Both the position numbers and the translations under genes were made by a program. The notes beneath the pieces were generated by a model. That model worked only from the letters and a program-made list of their open reading frames with translations. It ran no database searches and was not told the DNA's origin. A stretch of DNA of 47,107 nt from a bacterium (GTDB lineage Bacteria; Calditrichota; Calditrichia; RBG-13-44-9), in assembly GCA_020350205.1 (NCBI GenBank), contig CP070707.1:1316729-1363835 (forward strand). The letters run 5' to 3'. Of the stretch, positions 1-9,461 are shown in pieces; positions within the stretch are counted from its first letter, which is position 1, and every line of letters begins with the position of its first letter.

Positions 1-6
1 TCATTG

Positions 7-411
7 TTATTCTTGAATATCAAAAGCCTCCCGAATTTCGGGGGGGATGGGAATCGGTTTACCTTTCAAATTAATAAAGACCCAGGTGACTTTGGCTTCG
101 GCGGCCGGTTGATCAATCCCCTTTCTGTAAACCAGCTGGGTAAATGTACCGCTGGTATTTCGCGATTCGCTAGAGAAGGTTTTGATGATGACCTCATCAT
201 CCTGAAATAACGGATGCTTATATTCAATTTCAATTTTTTTTATTACAACCAGATATCCCTTTTGTTTCATACTTTTCAAGGTAAATCCCTGTTCAATCAG
301 AGCGGACATGCGTGCAAATTCTAAATAGTTCAGATACACCGCATTATTAACATGCCCGTATGAATCACATTCGTAACTTCTCACTCGAAAAGACGTGATG
401 AATTCTCGCAT
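7..411 (-). CDS. Acyl-CoA thioesterase, hotdog fold (YbgC/FadM-like)
   Basis: A 134-residue protein of the 4-hydroxybenzoyl-CoA thioesterase/YbgC type, expected to hydrolyse acyl-CoA or acyl-ACP thioesters in the cytoplasm. The family signature is near the N-terminus: YECDSYGHVNNAVYLNYLE, with the Asp and the His-Val-Asn-Asn segment of the active-site helix. The length matches single-domain members. The ATG at 411 has an AAGGGAG ribosome-binding site 9 bases upstream. Its TAA ends 3 bases before a CAT at 2-4, so another - strand gene may begin right at the window edge, but too little is visible to call it. The true substrate cannot be told from the sequence. Confidence 0.8.
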   Translation of the reverse strand: MREFITSFRVRSYECDSYGHVNNAVYLNYLEFARMSALIEQGFTLKSMKQKGYLVVIKKIEIEYKHPLFQDDEVIIKTFSSESRNTSGTFTQLVYRKGIDQPAAEAKVTWVFINLKGKPIPIPPEIREAFDIQE

Positions 412-752
412 AATAATATACTCCCTTATCTGATGTTGGAATACCCTGACCGGATGATATCAATACTAGATCAAAAACAGAGCGAAATATAAAAAAAAAG
501 TAAATCTTAATCTACCTGTTTAACAATAGTGCCCCTGTCCGGGCAAAATTTCTGCGTAGAACTTTTACTTAGATAAAAAAGGAAGGATTGTCGCAGTTAA
601 TACAGGGTAGGCCTTGGGAACCAGATTGTTTTGATGATTTTGACTGGCAAAGGGTTTATCATCAAGCTGAGACGACTTTGAATGATTCCGTAATTGTGTG
701 GAATTTCAGGAATATTTTTATTATACTATTTTCCCAAAACGGGGAGATACAG
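412..752. other. Intergenic region upstream of speE
   Basis: This 341-base gap lies between divergent genes. It holds a small inverted repeat, TGCCC-N6-GGGCA at 530-545, too weak to call a terminator. The speE frame stays open back to a TTG at 588, but those 55 codons do not resemble spermidine synthase, and the GGAAGG at 581-586 sits only one base from that TTG, so I read 588-752 as leader rather than coding. I see no convincing -35/-10 pair. Confidence 0.5.
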
Positions 753-1598
753 ATGGAAACAGTATTTACGGAAAAATATCCTGATGTAAAAGCCTCTTTC
801 AGTCTGGAGGTTTCCCGTATTATATATTCCGGAAAGAGTGAGTTTCAAAAAATTGAAATATTCGAATCACCTTTTTTCGGGAAAGTTCTGGTAATAGATG
901 ATTGTATTATGCTAACTGAAAAAGATGAATTTATATATCACGAAATGATTACCCATGTGGCGCTGCATGTCCACCCTAATCCGTCCAAAGTTCTGGTAAT
1001 TGGAGGCGGCGACGGGGGAACCGTTCGGGAAGTACTCAAGCATCAGGATGTTCAGGAGGTTCTATTGGTAGATATCGATCAGATGGTTTCAGAGATCTGC
1101 CGGAAATATCTTCCCGAGATTTCATCGCAATTATCATCCGATAAAGTAACCTGTCAGTACCAGGATGGCGTAGAATTTGTCATGCATTCGAAGGATAAAT
1201 TCGATTTGATTATTATCGATTCAACGGATCCTGTCAGCGTCGGAGAAGGATTGTTCACTCAGCAGTTTTATCATGCTTGTCGTCGAATTTTAAACAGGGA
1301 CGGAATTTTGATTAACCAGGCTGAGAGCCCGATCTATACCCGGAAATGGCTACAGGATATCTCCCGTAAACTTGCACCGGTTTTTCCCGGGCTCGATTTT
1401 TACCACGCCCATATACCCACATATCCATCCGGATATTGGTTATTCGGATTCGCCAGTAATAAATATCATCCGTTAAAGGACTTCAGAAGAGATAAATTTA
1501 TGAAACAGAATTTATCATTAAATTATTATAATCCTGAATTACATAAAGCAGCCTTTGTATTACCTAATTATGTGAGGAAACTGGTCTATGATAGATGA
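753..1598 (+). CDS. speE: Spermidine synthase (putrescine aminopropyltransferase)
   Basis: Transfers the aminopropyl group of decarboxylated S-adenosylmethionine to putrescine to give spermidine. The 281-residue product starts METVFTEKYPD, the usual N-terminus of the family, and the ATG at 753 follows GGGGAGA at 741-747. The nucleotide-binding loop GGGDGG is at residues 84-89 and the catalytic-region motif DSTDP is at 156-160; the gatekeeping segment with FTQQFY follows. An in-frame extension back to 588 has no family similarity and was left out. The stop lies 11 bases inside speB, so the two are co-transcribed and probably translationally coupled. The S-adenosylmethionine decarboxylase that supplies the co-substrate is not in this window. 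Confidence 0.93.
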   Translation: METVFTEKYPDVKASFSLEVSRIIYSGKSEFQKIEIFESPFFGKVLVIDDCIMLTEKDEFIYHEMITHVALHVHPNPSKVLVIGGGDGGTVREVLKHQDVQEVLLVDIDQMVSEICRKYLPEISSQLSSDKVTCQYQDGVEFVMHSKDKFDLIIIDSTDPVSVGEGLFTQQFYHACRRILNRDGILINQAESPIYTRKWLQDISRKLAPVFPGLDFYHAHIPTYPSGYWLFGFASNKYHPLKDFRRDKFMKQNLSLNYYNPELHKAAFVLPNYVRKLVYDR

Positions 1599-2448
1599 CA
1601 TAATTATAAAAGGGAAGAAGTATGAGGGATGTAACGCCTCATTTGAAAAAGCACAGATTGTGCTATTTGGTGCCGGCTTTGATGGGACCTCCAGTTACCG
1701 CCCTGGCTCCCGGTTTGCACCGATGGCTATTCGAAGTGAAACATTCTTCGCGCAGGAGGATTACAGCCCGTATTTCGACCGTGACTTGACCCAGCATCCG
1801 GTGCACGATCTGGGTGACGTTGAAATCGTTTTTGGCAATTCGAGCAAAACTCTAGATCATATTGAAAAGGTGAGCCGTTTCATCGTTGAGCATGAAAAAA
1901 AGCCCGTTTGTATAGGGGGAGAACATCTGGTCACCCTTCCGGCCATTAAGCCCCTCATAGATCGCTATCCGGATCTCCACATTGTGCAGCTGGATGCTCA
2001 TCTGGATCTCATGGATGAACTTTTTGGGGATAAGTATTCCCATGGTTCAGTGATGAAAAGGATCCAGGATTTATTGTCTGAACCCTTTAGAATTTTCCAG
2101 GTTGGTATTAGAAGTGGGAGCAAAGAAGAATTTGCCTATGCCCGTAATAATACCCGACTTTTCAAATTTCATGTGAATGAATTTCTAAAAAATCTTGCCG
2201 ATTTAAAGGAAAAACCTATTTATCTCACGATTGACCTGGATGTTTTCGACCCCTCGCTTATTCGGGGTACTGGAACACCGGAAGCGGGCGGTATTTTCTT
2301 TCAGGATTACATAGAAGTATTGAAGCGTCTGGAGAAATTTAACATTGTGGGTGCTGATGTCGTTGAGTTAGCCCCTCATATTGATCCAACCCAAGTCTCA
2401 ACCATTGTCACTTCCAAAATCTTGCGGGAATTGCTGCTAATTCTATAG
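1588..2448 (+). CDS. speB: Agmatinase (ureohydrolase family)
   Basis: Hydrolyses agmatine to putrescine and urea, feeding SpeE. The 286-residue protein carries all six expected binuclear manganese ligands: H113 (GGEH), D136, H138 and D140 (DAHLD), and D216 and D218 (DLDVFDP). The ATG is inside the end of speE with GAGGAA 8 bases upstream. Together the pair gives arginine-derived putrescine and then spermidine; arginine decarboxylase is not in the window. Guanidinobutyrase or other ureohydrolase specificity cannot be excluded, but fusion into an operon with speE favours agmatinase. Confidence 0.88.
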   Translation: MIDDIIIKGKKYEGCNASFEKAQIVLFGAGFDGTSSYRPGSRFAPMAIRSETFFAQEDYSPYFDRDLTQHPVHDLGDVEIVFGNSSKTLDHIEKVSRFIVEHEKKPVCIGGEHLVTLPAIKPLIDRYPDLHIVQLDAHLDLMDELFGDKYSHGSVMKRIQDLLSEPFRIFQVGIRSGSKEEFAYARNNTRLFKFHVNEFLKNLADLKEKPIYLTIDLDVFDPSLIRGTGTPEAGGIFFQDYIEVLKRLEKFNIVGADVVELAPHIDPTQVSTIVTSKILRELLLIL

Positions 2449-2586
2449 CAGAGTTCCCCCTCATGCCAGAACTGATTGATTTCATCTGACTATTGTACTA
2501 CAGGTTTTTTCCTACATATCCATAATGATCGGCTATTTCAAGCCGATAATATTTTTGAAATAAATTAAAGGAACAGGTCTGAGGCA

Positions 2587-3477
2587 GTGAACGATCTGGA
2601 AGAAAAGTACAGGGAAGGCATCGCTCTCCTTAAGGAGAGAGGATACTATCAACAACTTATCTCAGAAATTGAATGTCTGGTTAAGTATTTAGATGACCAG
2701 TTATTTATTCATCTCCTTAGTTATAATATTTTCTCAGACATCCAGGGTGTATTTTCTAGTTTTGTGAGAACAGACCTGATTTATGTTTATGAAGCGTTAT
2801 TGAAAGATCCGGAGTTGAAAACTGATCAGTTTTATGAACAGAAATTCACTAATCTTGAAATTTTACACAAATGTGTAACGAATAAAACTTATCAGGTTAA
2901 ATCACTTGTCCGGTTGCCACAAATGAGGAACTTGACTTTTAAATCCCGCTATCTGAAAACCATGTCCAGAAAATTGAGTGGGGAAATCCAAACTGAGTAC
3001 AAAAAATTGGTGGAAAATTATAAGAAATATTTTCGGAAACGATTTTCTCAAAGGACGACCAATAATGAAGTTGTCTCGCTGATATGCTTAAGAGAATTGG
3101 TCGATGATTATAATACCCATTTCACGAAAACGATCGAGGAATTTCAAAGCCTCTCAGAGGCTATTAATTTTATCAGGGAATTTTTCATTGTTACACTGGA
3201 AAACAGAATCAGAGAGAATATCTCTCCCATTTTCAATAATCAGAACAAATTTCCCAGAATCATTGATTATTTTATCCACGATCTGAAGAGAAATTTTATC
3301 CAGATCTTATTTCTCCAGCATGGCCGGGGAAAATCGTTCAACTGGATTCAGAAAGTCTCTCTGGAATTCATTGAAAGTGAACGATTTGCTATCCTTCTGA
3401 AACGGGTCATATTTCAAACGTTCTCAATTATGCTAAACAAACCCCGCCACGCCTATTCATCTCTCAGTTTTGACTGA
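2587..3477 (+). CDS. Hypothetical helical protein
   Basis: I do not recognise this 296-residue protein. It starts at GTG 2587 with a GAGG four bases upstream of the start triplet's flank, which is close for a ribosome-binding site, so the start is uncertain. The sequence is charged, rich in Lys, Glu, Phe and Ile, predicted to be mostly alpha-helical, and has no signal peptide, membrane segment or obvious metal-binding motif. Basic stretches in the middle (YKKYFRKRFSQR) could contact nucleic acid or membrane, but that is only a guess. Its 3' end overlaps the convergent M1 peptidase gene by 14 bases. Confidence 0.65.
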   Translation: MNDLEEKYREGIALLKERGYYQQLISEIECLVKYLDDQLFIHLLSYNIFSDIQGVFSSFVRTDLIYVYEALLKDPELKTDQFYEQKFTNLEILHKCVTNKTYQVKSLVRLPQMRNLTFKSRYLKTMSRKLSGEIQTEYKKLVENYKKYFRKRFSQRTTNNEVVSLICLRELVDDYNTHFTKTIEEFQSLSEAINFIREFFIVTLENRIRENISPIFNNQNKFPRIIDYFIHDLKRNFIQILFLQHGRGKSFNWIQKVSLEFIESERFAILLKRVIFQTFSIMLNKPRHAYSSLSFD

Positions 3478-5611
3478 ACCGGAATATCATAGGGCTTTTC
3501 GAGACCTGAAATATCTCCTTGATCTGATTTTTCCCGTCAGTGAACAGGAGATAGCTGTATTTTCCATAATGTCTCATCAGGTTTGCCACTCGGCCGGCTT
3601 TATAATTTTCTCCCATGGCGATAAGACAGATATTTTCATCGCTGTTTGATCTTCTGTGGATCAGGATAGAAACATCATCAGGTCCAGGTATCGAATTATC
3701 ATGAATTTGAAATTGATTTTCCCCCACTTTGAAGGCTGAATCTTCTTCCCAGGCAATTTTTGAAAAAATACTATTCTCTGCAGGTGTTCCCAAAATATAG
3801 AGAGAATTATTCTCAAGGTCAGAGTCAGACATCTCCTGCGCCTTTACAATTTTCACTCCCTCCTCACCGTCAGTCATGGTGTTGGCAAAGGTTTGATAGT
3901 GTTCTAATGCCCCTGGACTACATTTATCGGGTAGAACCACTAACGCTTCCTCCTGGGCGAAAATTTCTGATAAAGTGGGCGGAATTTCATCTTTTTCGAG
4001 TTTTCTGAGAAGATCATAATACGGATCAACGGTCACCATTAAAGGTATTTTGGCGGAAGGAAATTGATACATTTGTTCCTGCTCTTTAAGCCATACATAT
4101 TCCACAACGCTTGAGGAGTCAGTTTGCAGAATCTCGATCGGAATATATAAATGATATAAATCCTCCTGTAACTGTTTCAGCTTGATCTCAATTTGGCCAT
4201 CTCGATACTGAGTGGAAAGAAGTTCTAACTGTGGCGCACCTTTACGCTGAATCCATTGTTCGAAAAACCAGTCAAGATCCTTTCCCGATACAGCTTCTGC
4301 GGTTCTCTGAATATCCCCCCAGGAGGCATCTTTAAACTTAAAATCTTGGTAAAATTTTTGAAAGCTTTTAAAAAATAGAGAATCTCCGATGATTTGTCTT
4401 AACTGGTGAAAAACCAGGGCGCTTTTACCATATCCGATGGCTCGTGATGCACTCTCAGTGCGTTCAGAAAAGTCACTCAGTGGGAAATCTTTCTGATCTT
4501 TGACATACACTGTAAAATCCCGGTTTAAATCCCGGCGGTATTGAGCCGCTTCAAGTTTGTTCTTCATCTCTTTATAATAATGATCGGCAAAATATGTGGT
4601 TAATCCCTCACACCAATTCCCTGAATTGTAATCGATGTAAACCGAGTTTCCCCACCAATTGTGAGCGACTTCGTGACCGAGGGAGGTGTAGATGATGAAA
4701 GGTAACCGGATAACCTGGCTGCCCAGCAAGGTATAAGAAGGCATACCATAGCCGGTGGGAAAAAAATTCTCCACCACTGCAAATTTACTGAATGGATAGG
4801 GGCCAATTAAATTCTCATACATTCCAAGGTATCTCTGGCAGGCATTAAGGTAGGATTCTGCCAGGTCCTGGGATTCAGGGAAAAAGTATGTAAAGATACT
4901 GATATCCTTATACTTTGTTTCCTGAACCTGATATCTAGATCCCACTAAATGGACTCCATCTGCCGGATAATCTATTTTCCAATTAGTCTGGAGGGTATTA
5001 TCAACTACCTCTTCCAGCATAAGCTTACCCTGAGTTAATATCTGAAGGGTGTCTGGAGTAATAACCAAAATGTCAAAGCGTGAGAGGTTATCAGGCAGGG
5101 TTGGATACCAGAAATGTCCCGGACTGATAAACACTCCCTTCTTTCCGATATAAGCTTTTACCTTGTACGCGATATATTCACGCGAAAAAGCTGCCTGATC
5201 AACATCCTCTTGTGCCTCAAATGAATATATTAAAGTAATTTTGCCTTCTTTCAGCGGTTTGCTAAGAGTGATTTGAAGCTCTGCAGCATCTTCATATTCT
5301 TTTTGCCAGCTTGAATCAGCCTCTTTAGTATAGGGTGCGGGATCAAACTCTTCTGTGAGTTTGAATGACAGTGATTTACCTGCGGACTCTACTTTTCTGA
5401 TCTGAACATCTTTATTTAAAAGAAATTTAATTTCACGAATGGGATTCAGGGCCTTAAACTGGAGGTCATTTTCAATGCTGGCCAGGTGTTCATCCGGGCT
5501 TAACCTAATTTCCATAGATTGATGGGTGATGGAAATCGTTGCCTGATCTGCTAACAACAGGATAGGAAAAATCATAATTAACGTTATTAATCTGGGGATG
5601 ATATTATTCAT
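3464..5611 (-). CDS. Secreted M1-family zinc aminopeptidase
   Basis: A 715-residue gluzincin-type metallopeptidase that should trim N-terminal residues of peptides outside the cytoplasm. Residues 1-21 form a signal peptide. The zinc site is HEVAH at 313-317 with the third ligand Glu335 in NWCEG, and the exopeptidase loop reads GYGMPS rather than the classical GAMEN, as in a known bacterial M1 subgroup. After the peptidase core there are roughly 180 residues that I cannot assign. The ATG has AAAGGA upstream. The TPR gene is 19 bases upstream on the same strand, so both are likely one operon. Confidence 0.87.
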   Translation of the reverse strand: MNNIIPRLITLIMIFPILLLADQATISITHQSMEIRLSPDEHLASIENDLQFKALNPIREIKFLLNKDVQIRKVESAGKSLSFKLTEEFDPAPYTKEADSSWQKEYEDAAELQITLSKPLKEGKITLIYSFEAQEDVDQAAFSREYIAYKVKAYIGKKGVFISPGHFWYPTLPDNLSRFDILVITPDTLQILTQGKLMLEEVVDNTLQTNWKIDYPADGVHLVGSRYQVQETKYKDISIFTYFFPESQDLAESYLNACQRYLGMYENLIGPYPFSKFAVVENFFPTGYGMPSYTLLGSQVIRLPFIIYTSLGHEVAHNWWGNSVYIDYNSGNWCEGLTTYFADHYYKEMKNKLEAAQYRRDLNRDFTVYVKDQKDFPLSDFSERTESASRAIGYGKSALVFHQLRQIIGDSLFFKSFQKFYQDFKFKDASWGDIQRTAEAVSGKDLDWFFEQWIQRKGAPQLELLSTQYRDGQIEIKLKQLQEDLYHLYIPIEILQTDSSSVVEYVWLKEQEQMYQFPSAKIPLMVTVDPYYDLLRKLEKDEIPPTLSEIFAQEEALVVLPDKCSPGALEHYQTFANTMTDGEEGVKIVKAQEMSDSDLENNSLYILGTPAENSIFSKIAWEEDSAFKVGENQFQIHDNSIPGPDDVSILIHRRSNSDENICLIAMGENYKAGRVANLMRHYGKYSYLLFTDGKNQIKEIFQVSKSPMIFRFSQN

Positions 5612-5630
5612 GGTTTTCCTTTCATGGGTA

Positions 5631-6884
5631 TTATTTTTTTTGAGCTATTTCTCCAACCTGCTTGATCAATCTATGATTTTCAGGCAAATATCGGCGCATA
5701 TAATTGCGACTGATTTCCCAGAATCGGCTGGAATCTTTGGTTAGATTTTGTTGGAATGCCAGATTTCCCTTGGACCAGTAAATATTGGCCAGAACTTCAT
5801 CCCAGTTTTCATATTTCAGGAGCATGGTATTAAACAGAGTATCTGCGAGGGTATAGGCATTATTGGCAATTACATAGTCTTCGAAAGAACGATACCCTTC
5901 TAGTTCAAAAGGATTCTTCATAAACATTTCAGCGAATAACGTCTCGACTTTTTCAACTATCAGGGGCGACCTGTAATAAAGAATTAAATCCAGGTACGCA
6001 TCCTGCAATTCGGGTATTAATTGTATACATTCATTTATCATTTCCTGAAAACGATCGAACTCACCCAACTCTCTCAGAGAATTAGCGGCAAGACGCAATG
6101 CATCATATTTAAGGTATATGTCTTCAGACATAAAGAATTTTGTTGATTCCAAAGCATGATTATAGGCCTGGGTATACAGTTTTTTCTGATAATTTATTTC
6201 AGCCAACCTGTACAAGGAGATCGGATCCGGTGTGGATTTGGAGAGGTTTTTTTTATAGTATTTCTCAGCGATGTCGGTTTGATTGGTATTGGAATAATAA
6301 TCCCCCAACCATCTATAGATGTAGGAATTCTGAAATCCCAACTGATCAGCCTGGGAGTAATAATGAAAAATTTTCTCTTCTAATTTCTTGATCTCAGTCG
6401 CTTTGGCAAACTCGAAATTGCTCAGGTCCTTAAGTTGGATATTATAATAATCTCCCAGAAGTTTGAAAGCGTAAGCGTAATTAGGATTCTGTTCGATTAG
6501 GTTTTCCAGAATACGCTGTGGATACCGAAGACGTCCAATCCTTACCTTTTTACCTGTATTGATATCATCTTTCAGCAGAAATAAATCGTAGTTTTCCTGT
6601 CGATAATAATGGGTAAGTCCGTTTTGGATCATTAGGGCGGTTACCTGCAGTTTCATTCCGTTCTGTTCGATATATTCTTCCAACAGGATATGGGCCGTAG
6701 CATAGTTTTTCTGTTCTACCAGGGTTTTTATTTGCTGCATAAAAAGTACACTATCGGCAGCAGGGGATTGACCCAGTACCAGGGAATCACCCCAGTAAAT
6801 ATAAATGAACAATAGAATGACTATTAAAATCTTATGATATCCGGTCGATAAATATAGGCGATTAACTTTTTTGAATTGTTCCAT
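5631..6884 (-). CDS. Membrane-anchored or secreted TPR-repeat protein
   Basis: A 417-residue protein with a hydrophobic segment at about residues 17-40 (a signal anchor or an uncleaved signal peptide), followed by repeated helix pairs with the spacing of tetratricopeptide repeats, for example YRWLGDYYSNTNQTDIAEKYYKKN and the following LAEINYQKKLYTQAYNHAL. Such repeats bind partner proteins in the envelope. It is followed after 19 bases by the secreted M1 aminopeptidase, so a shared role in the periplasm or at the outer membrane is plausible but unproven. No ribosome-binding site is obvious before the ATG at 6884. Confidence 0.7.
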   Translation of the reverse strand: MEQFKKVNRLYLSTGYHKILIVILLFIYIYWGDSLVLGQSPAADSVLFMQQIKTLVEQKNYATAHILLEEYIEQNGMKLQVTALMIQNGLTHYYRQENYDLFLLKDDINTGKKVRIGRLRYPQRILENLIEQNPNYAYAFKLLGDYYNIQLKDLSNFEFAKATEIKKLEEKIFHYYSQADQLGFQNSYIYRWLGDYYSNTNQTDIAEKYYKKNLSKSTPDPISLYRLAEINYQKKLYTQAYNHALESTKFFMSEDIYLKYDALRLAANSLRELGEFDRFQEMINECIQLIPELQDAYLDLILYYRSPLIVEKVETLFAEMFMKNPFELEGYRSFEDYVIANNAYTLADTLFNTMLLKYENWDEVLANIYWSKGNLAFQQNLTKDSSRFWEISRNYMRRYLPENHRLIKQVGEIAQKK

Positions 6885-7051
6885 TATTTTAGAAATTTAA
6901 AGGTGTCGGTATAGATATATTTTCAAATATAATTTAATTTATTATAGATATATTGTTGCCAGTGAGCAATAGGTTTCACTGATTACAAATCGCTCCAGGT
7001 CTAAATATTTTTCAATCATAGCCCTGTCAATACCACGTGTACCAAGTTATT

Positions 7052-7534
7052 TTATTGTTTATACCCTATTTTTCGCAGAAATTCTTTTCGTATCTTTATG
7101 TCCTCACTGGTTTCAATCCCTTTGGGTTTTTTACCGTCCATAACACCTAGAATTGCTCGGGAATCATCTAGCTCGGCAATTACAACCCCGGTCTCATTTG
7201 CAGTAGCACAGAAAATATGACAGACTTCCGGAACCATTTTAATAGCATTTAATATGTTAATCGGGAAAGCACCGTCAAGAAAGACAATGAAGGAATGACC
7301 TGAACCGATATTCTGGGCATTTTTTCTTGCCATTTCAATCATTTCTTCATCATTACCCGTCCAACGTACCAGACAATCCTGCGAAGCTTCACAAAATGCT
7401 ACTCCGAATCTCACACCTGGTACTGACTGAATTATTGCTTCATAAATGTCTTCCACGGTTTTAATAAAATGACTCTGTCCAAGGATAAAATTGATTTCGG
7501 CAGGTTTTTCAACCTGAACTATTTTAAGGTCCAT
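7052..7534 (-). CDS. Adenosine-specific kinase family protein (PF04008 type)
   Basis: A 160-residue single-domain protein matching the small family first described as an archaeal adenosine-binding protein or kinase (DUF355). Recognisable parts are VRFGVAFCEASQ, the long GSGHSFIVFLDGAFPINILNAIK segment, and CHIFCATAN with GVMDGKKPKGIE near the end. The ATG at 7534 has GGAGG 5 bases upstream. The biochemical role in bacteria is poorly defined, so I name the family rather than a reaction. It stands alone: the upstream neighbour on this strand is 93 bases away and has no related function. Confidence 0.8.
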   Translation of the reverse strand: MDLKIVQVEKPAEINFILGQSHFIKTVEDIYEAIIQSVPGVRFGVAFCEASQDCLVRWTGNDEEMIEMARKNAQNIGSGHSFIVFLDGAFPINILNAIKMVPEVCHIFCATANETGVVIAELDDSRAILGVMDGKKPKGIETSEDIKIRKEFLRKIGYKQ

Positions 7535-7626
7535 CGAAGCCTCCAGGTAGTTATGACATAATTCATAAATTTAAAACCGAATCCATCTTCATGCAATACA
7601 TGAACGAAGTGAATACTATCAGCCAT

Positions 7627-8382
7627 TTATCTAAGTATCATTTCTAAATTGATCCTTCCCTTGGAGATTAACTGAGTTGCATATTCATAATTTTCTACAG
7701 TTCCTATATCAATCCAGGTATTTTCATGCAAAAATATATCAATTCTTTTATTTTCGCGAAGGGCGTTCTGGAAAAAATCACTGACGACTGAGGAAAAGAC
7801 CGGTCTCAGATAGGCGCGGGCAGCGGGTGTTAAAATATAATAGCCCATAAATATTCCTGTTAACTCGTGAGTCTCTGGTTTTGAGTTTTTTAGCAAAAAA
7901 CCGCTGAGGTGATTACTCCGGTTGTAGCGAACCAGTGCATAATCCCGGTAATTTCGGGACGGCCAAACTGTAATAGCTGAAATGGTTTTGTGGTTGTAAT
8001 AATATTTAATAAAATCCTGCAGTGATATGTCCGAAATGATATCAGAATTTACCACGATAATGGTCTCATCTTTAAAATATTTTTCCGCCTGAGCGATTCC
8101 TCCACCGGTTCCCAGTATTTCAGGTTCTTCGCTGTAGATAATTTCAACATCGGAATAGGAATTCTCCTTCAGATGTTCCTGTATGATTTTCCCGAAATAA
8201 TGGAGATTGATGATTATTTTTCTTATTCCGATTTTTTGAAGTTTACGAATCTGGATATCAAGCAGTGTATAACCATCAATTTTAAGAAGGGATTTTGGTT
8301 TTTCCCTGGTAAGATTTTGCAGACGGCTGCCATATCCTGCCGCCATGATCATTGCTGTTTGTATACCGCTCTTTTGAGTCAT
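7627..8382 (-). CDS. Sugar-1-phosphate nucleotidyltransferase
   Basis: A 251-residue NTP-transferase domain protein that should couple a sugar-1-phosphate to a nucleoside triphosphate. The signature AAGYGSRLQNLTREKPKSLL (G-x-G-x-R and the downstream Lys) is at the N-terminus, VVNSDI marks the metal-binding Asp, and GTGGGI and WIDIGT are typical of the MurNAc-1-phosphate uridylyltransferase or mannose-1-phosphate guanylyltransferase branch. I chose the ATG at 8382, which has AAGGAA 9 bases upstream, over a TTG at 8424 without one. It is divergent from the UDP-glucuronate decarboxylase gene, which fits a sugar-nucleotide locus. The exact sugar is undetermined. Confidence 0.78.
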   Translation of the reverse strand: MTQKSGIQTAMIMAAGYGSRLQNLTREKPKSLLKIDGYTLLDIQIRKLQKIGIRKIIINLHYFGKIIQEHLKENSYSDVEIIYSEEPEILGTGGGIAQAEKYFKDETIIVVNSDIISDISLQDFIKYYYNHKTISAITVWPSRNYRDYALVRYNRSNHLSGFLLKNSKPETHELTGIFMGYYILTPAARAYLRPVFSSVVSDFFQNALRENKRIDIFLHENTWIDIGTVENYEYATQLISKGRINLEMILR

Positions 8383-8493
8383 AAGCAAAAATTCCTTGTT
8401 GCTCCCCGTTCGGCTGTCTGACAATTATATTGATTTACCAGATGTGGCAAACTAAATTAATTTACATATAAATAAAGGCCGAGGAAATAACTT

Positions 8494-9429
8494 ATGAAAC
8501 GGATACTGGTAACCGGGGGTGCCGGATTTATCGGTTCTCATCTGTGTGAAAGATTGTTGACTGACGGGCACGACATTATCTGTCTGGATAATTTTTTTAC
8601 CGGTTCGAAACAAAATATTCTGCATTTAATGGATGACCATCGCTTCGAACTGGTCCGGCATGATATTATACAACCCGTACTTTTGGAAGTGGATCAAATC
8701 TACCATCTGGCCTGTCCGGCCTCTCCCGTGCATTACCAGTATAATCCGGTGAAAACCATTAAAACAAATGTCATGGGCACCATTAATATGCTCGGATTAG
8801 CCAAACGGGTTCGAGCAAGAATTTTGCTGGCTTCGACTTCAGAAGTCTATGGGGATCCGCATGTTCATCCCCAACCGGAATCTTACTGGGGCAATGTTAA
8901 TCCAATCGGAAAGCGGAGCTGCTATGATGAGGGTAAGCGGGTTGCCGAAACGCTCATGATGGATTATCATCGGCAAAATAAAGTTGATATTCGGATTGTG
9001 CGGATTTTTAACACCTATGGGCCACGAATGGCACGAAATGATGGTCGGGTGGTCAGTAATTTCATCCTGCAGGCGCTGAAAAGTAAGGACATAACTGTTT
9101 TTGGGGAGGGAAATCAGACAAGATCGTTCTGTTTTGTGAGTGATCTGATTGAGGGCCTGATTGCGATGATGAACCAGGACCAGTTGATTGGTCCCCTGAA
9201 CTTGGGCAATCCGGATGAATTTACGATCCTGGAATTAGCCCGTAAAGTCATTGAAATGACCAGCAGTTCCTCCCGGATAGTGCATCAGCCATTACCAGAG
9301 GATGATCCGACCCAGAGACAACCGGATATTACTTTAGCGAAAAAAAATCTGAAATGGAGTCCCGGAGTAAAACTGGATCAGGGTTTGCGCGAGACAATAA
9401 GCTATTTTAAAGAGAGCCATACTTCCTGA
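8494..9429 (+). CDS. UDP-glucuronate decarboxylase (UDP-xylose synthase), extended SDR
   Basis: Converts UDP-glucuronate to UDP-xylose with NAD as a bound cofactor. The 311-residue protein has the Rossmann motif GGAGFIGSH at residues 8-16, the UXS-specific HLACPASP, the catalytic STSEVYGDP and YDEGKR (Tyr-x3-Lys), and the conserved [10 protein letters not shown] and [11 protein letters not shown] blocks. The length is typical for the bacterial, soluble form without a membrane anchor. GAGG lies 9 bases before the ATG. The product would feed envelope glycan synthesis, and the neighbouring nucleotidyltransferase fits that. A related dTDP-glucose 4,6-dehydratase role is less likely given the ACPASP signature. 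Confidence 0.88.
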   Translation: MKRILVTGGAGFIGSHLCERLLTDGHDIICLDNFFTGSKQNILHLMDDHRFELVRHDIIQPVLLEVDQIYHLACPASPVHYQYNPVKTIKTNVMGTINMLGLAKRVRARILLASTSEVYGDPHVHPQPESYWGNVNPIGKRSCYDEGKRVAETLMMDYHRQNKVDIRIVRIFNTYGPRMARNDGRVVSNFILQALKSKDITVFGEGNQTRSFCFVSDLIEGLIAMMNQDQLIGPLNLGNPDEFTILELARKVIEMTSSSSRIVHQPLPEDDPTQRQPDITLAKKNLKWSPGVKLDQGLRETISYFKESHTS

Positions 9430-9461
9430 AAATCAAATTACATTATTAATCAGGTTGATAG

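Noticed and set aside
530..545. TGCCC-N6-GGGCA as a terminator
   Set aside because: Five-base arms and no T-run; it lies between divergent genes where no terminator is needed.
588..752. N-terminal extension of SpeE from TTG 588
   Set aside because: The 55 extra residues do not resemble the family, the ribosome-binding site is one base from the TTG, and ATG 753 has a good site and the canonical N-terminus.
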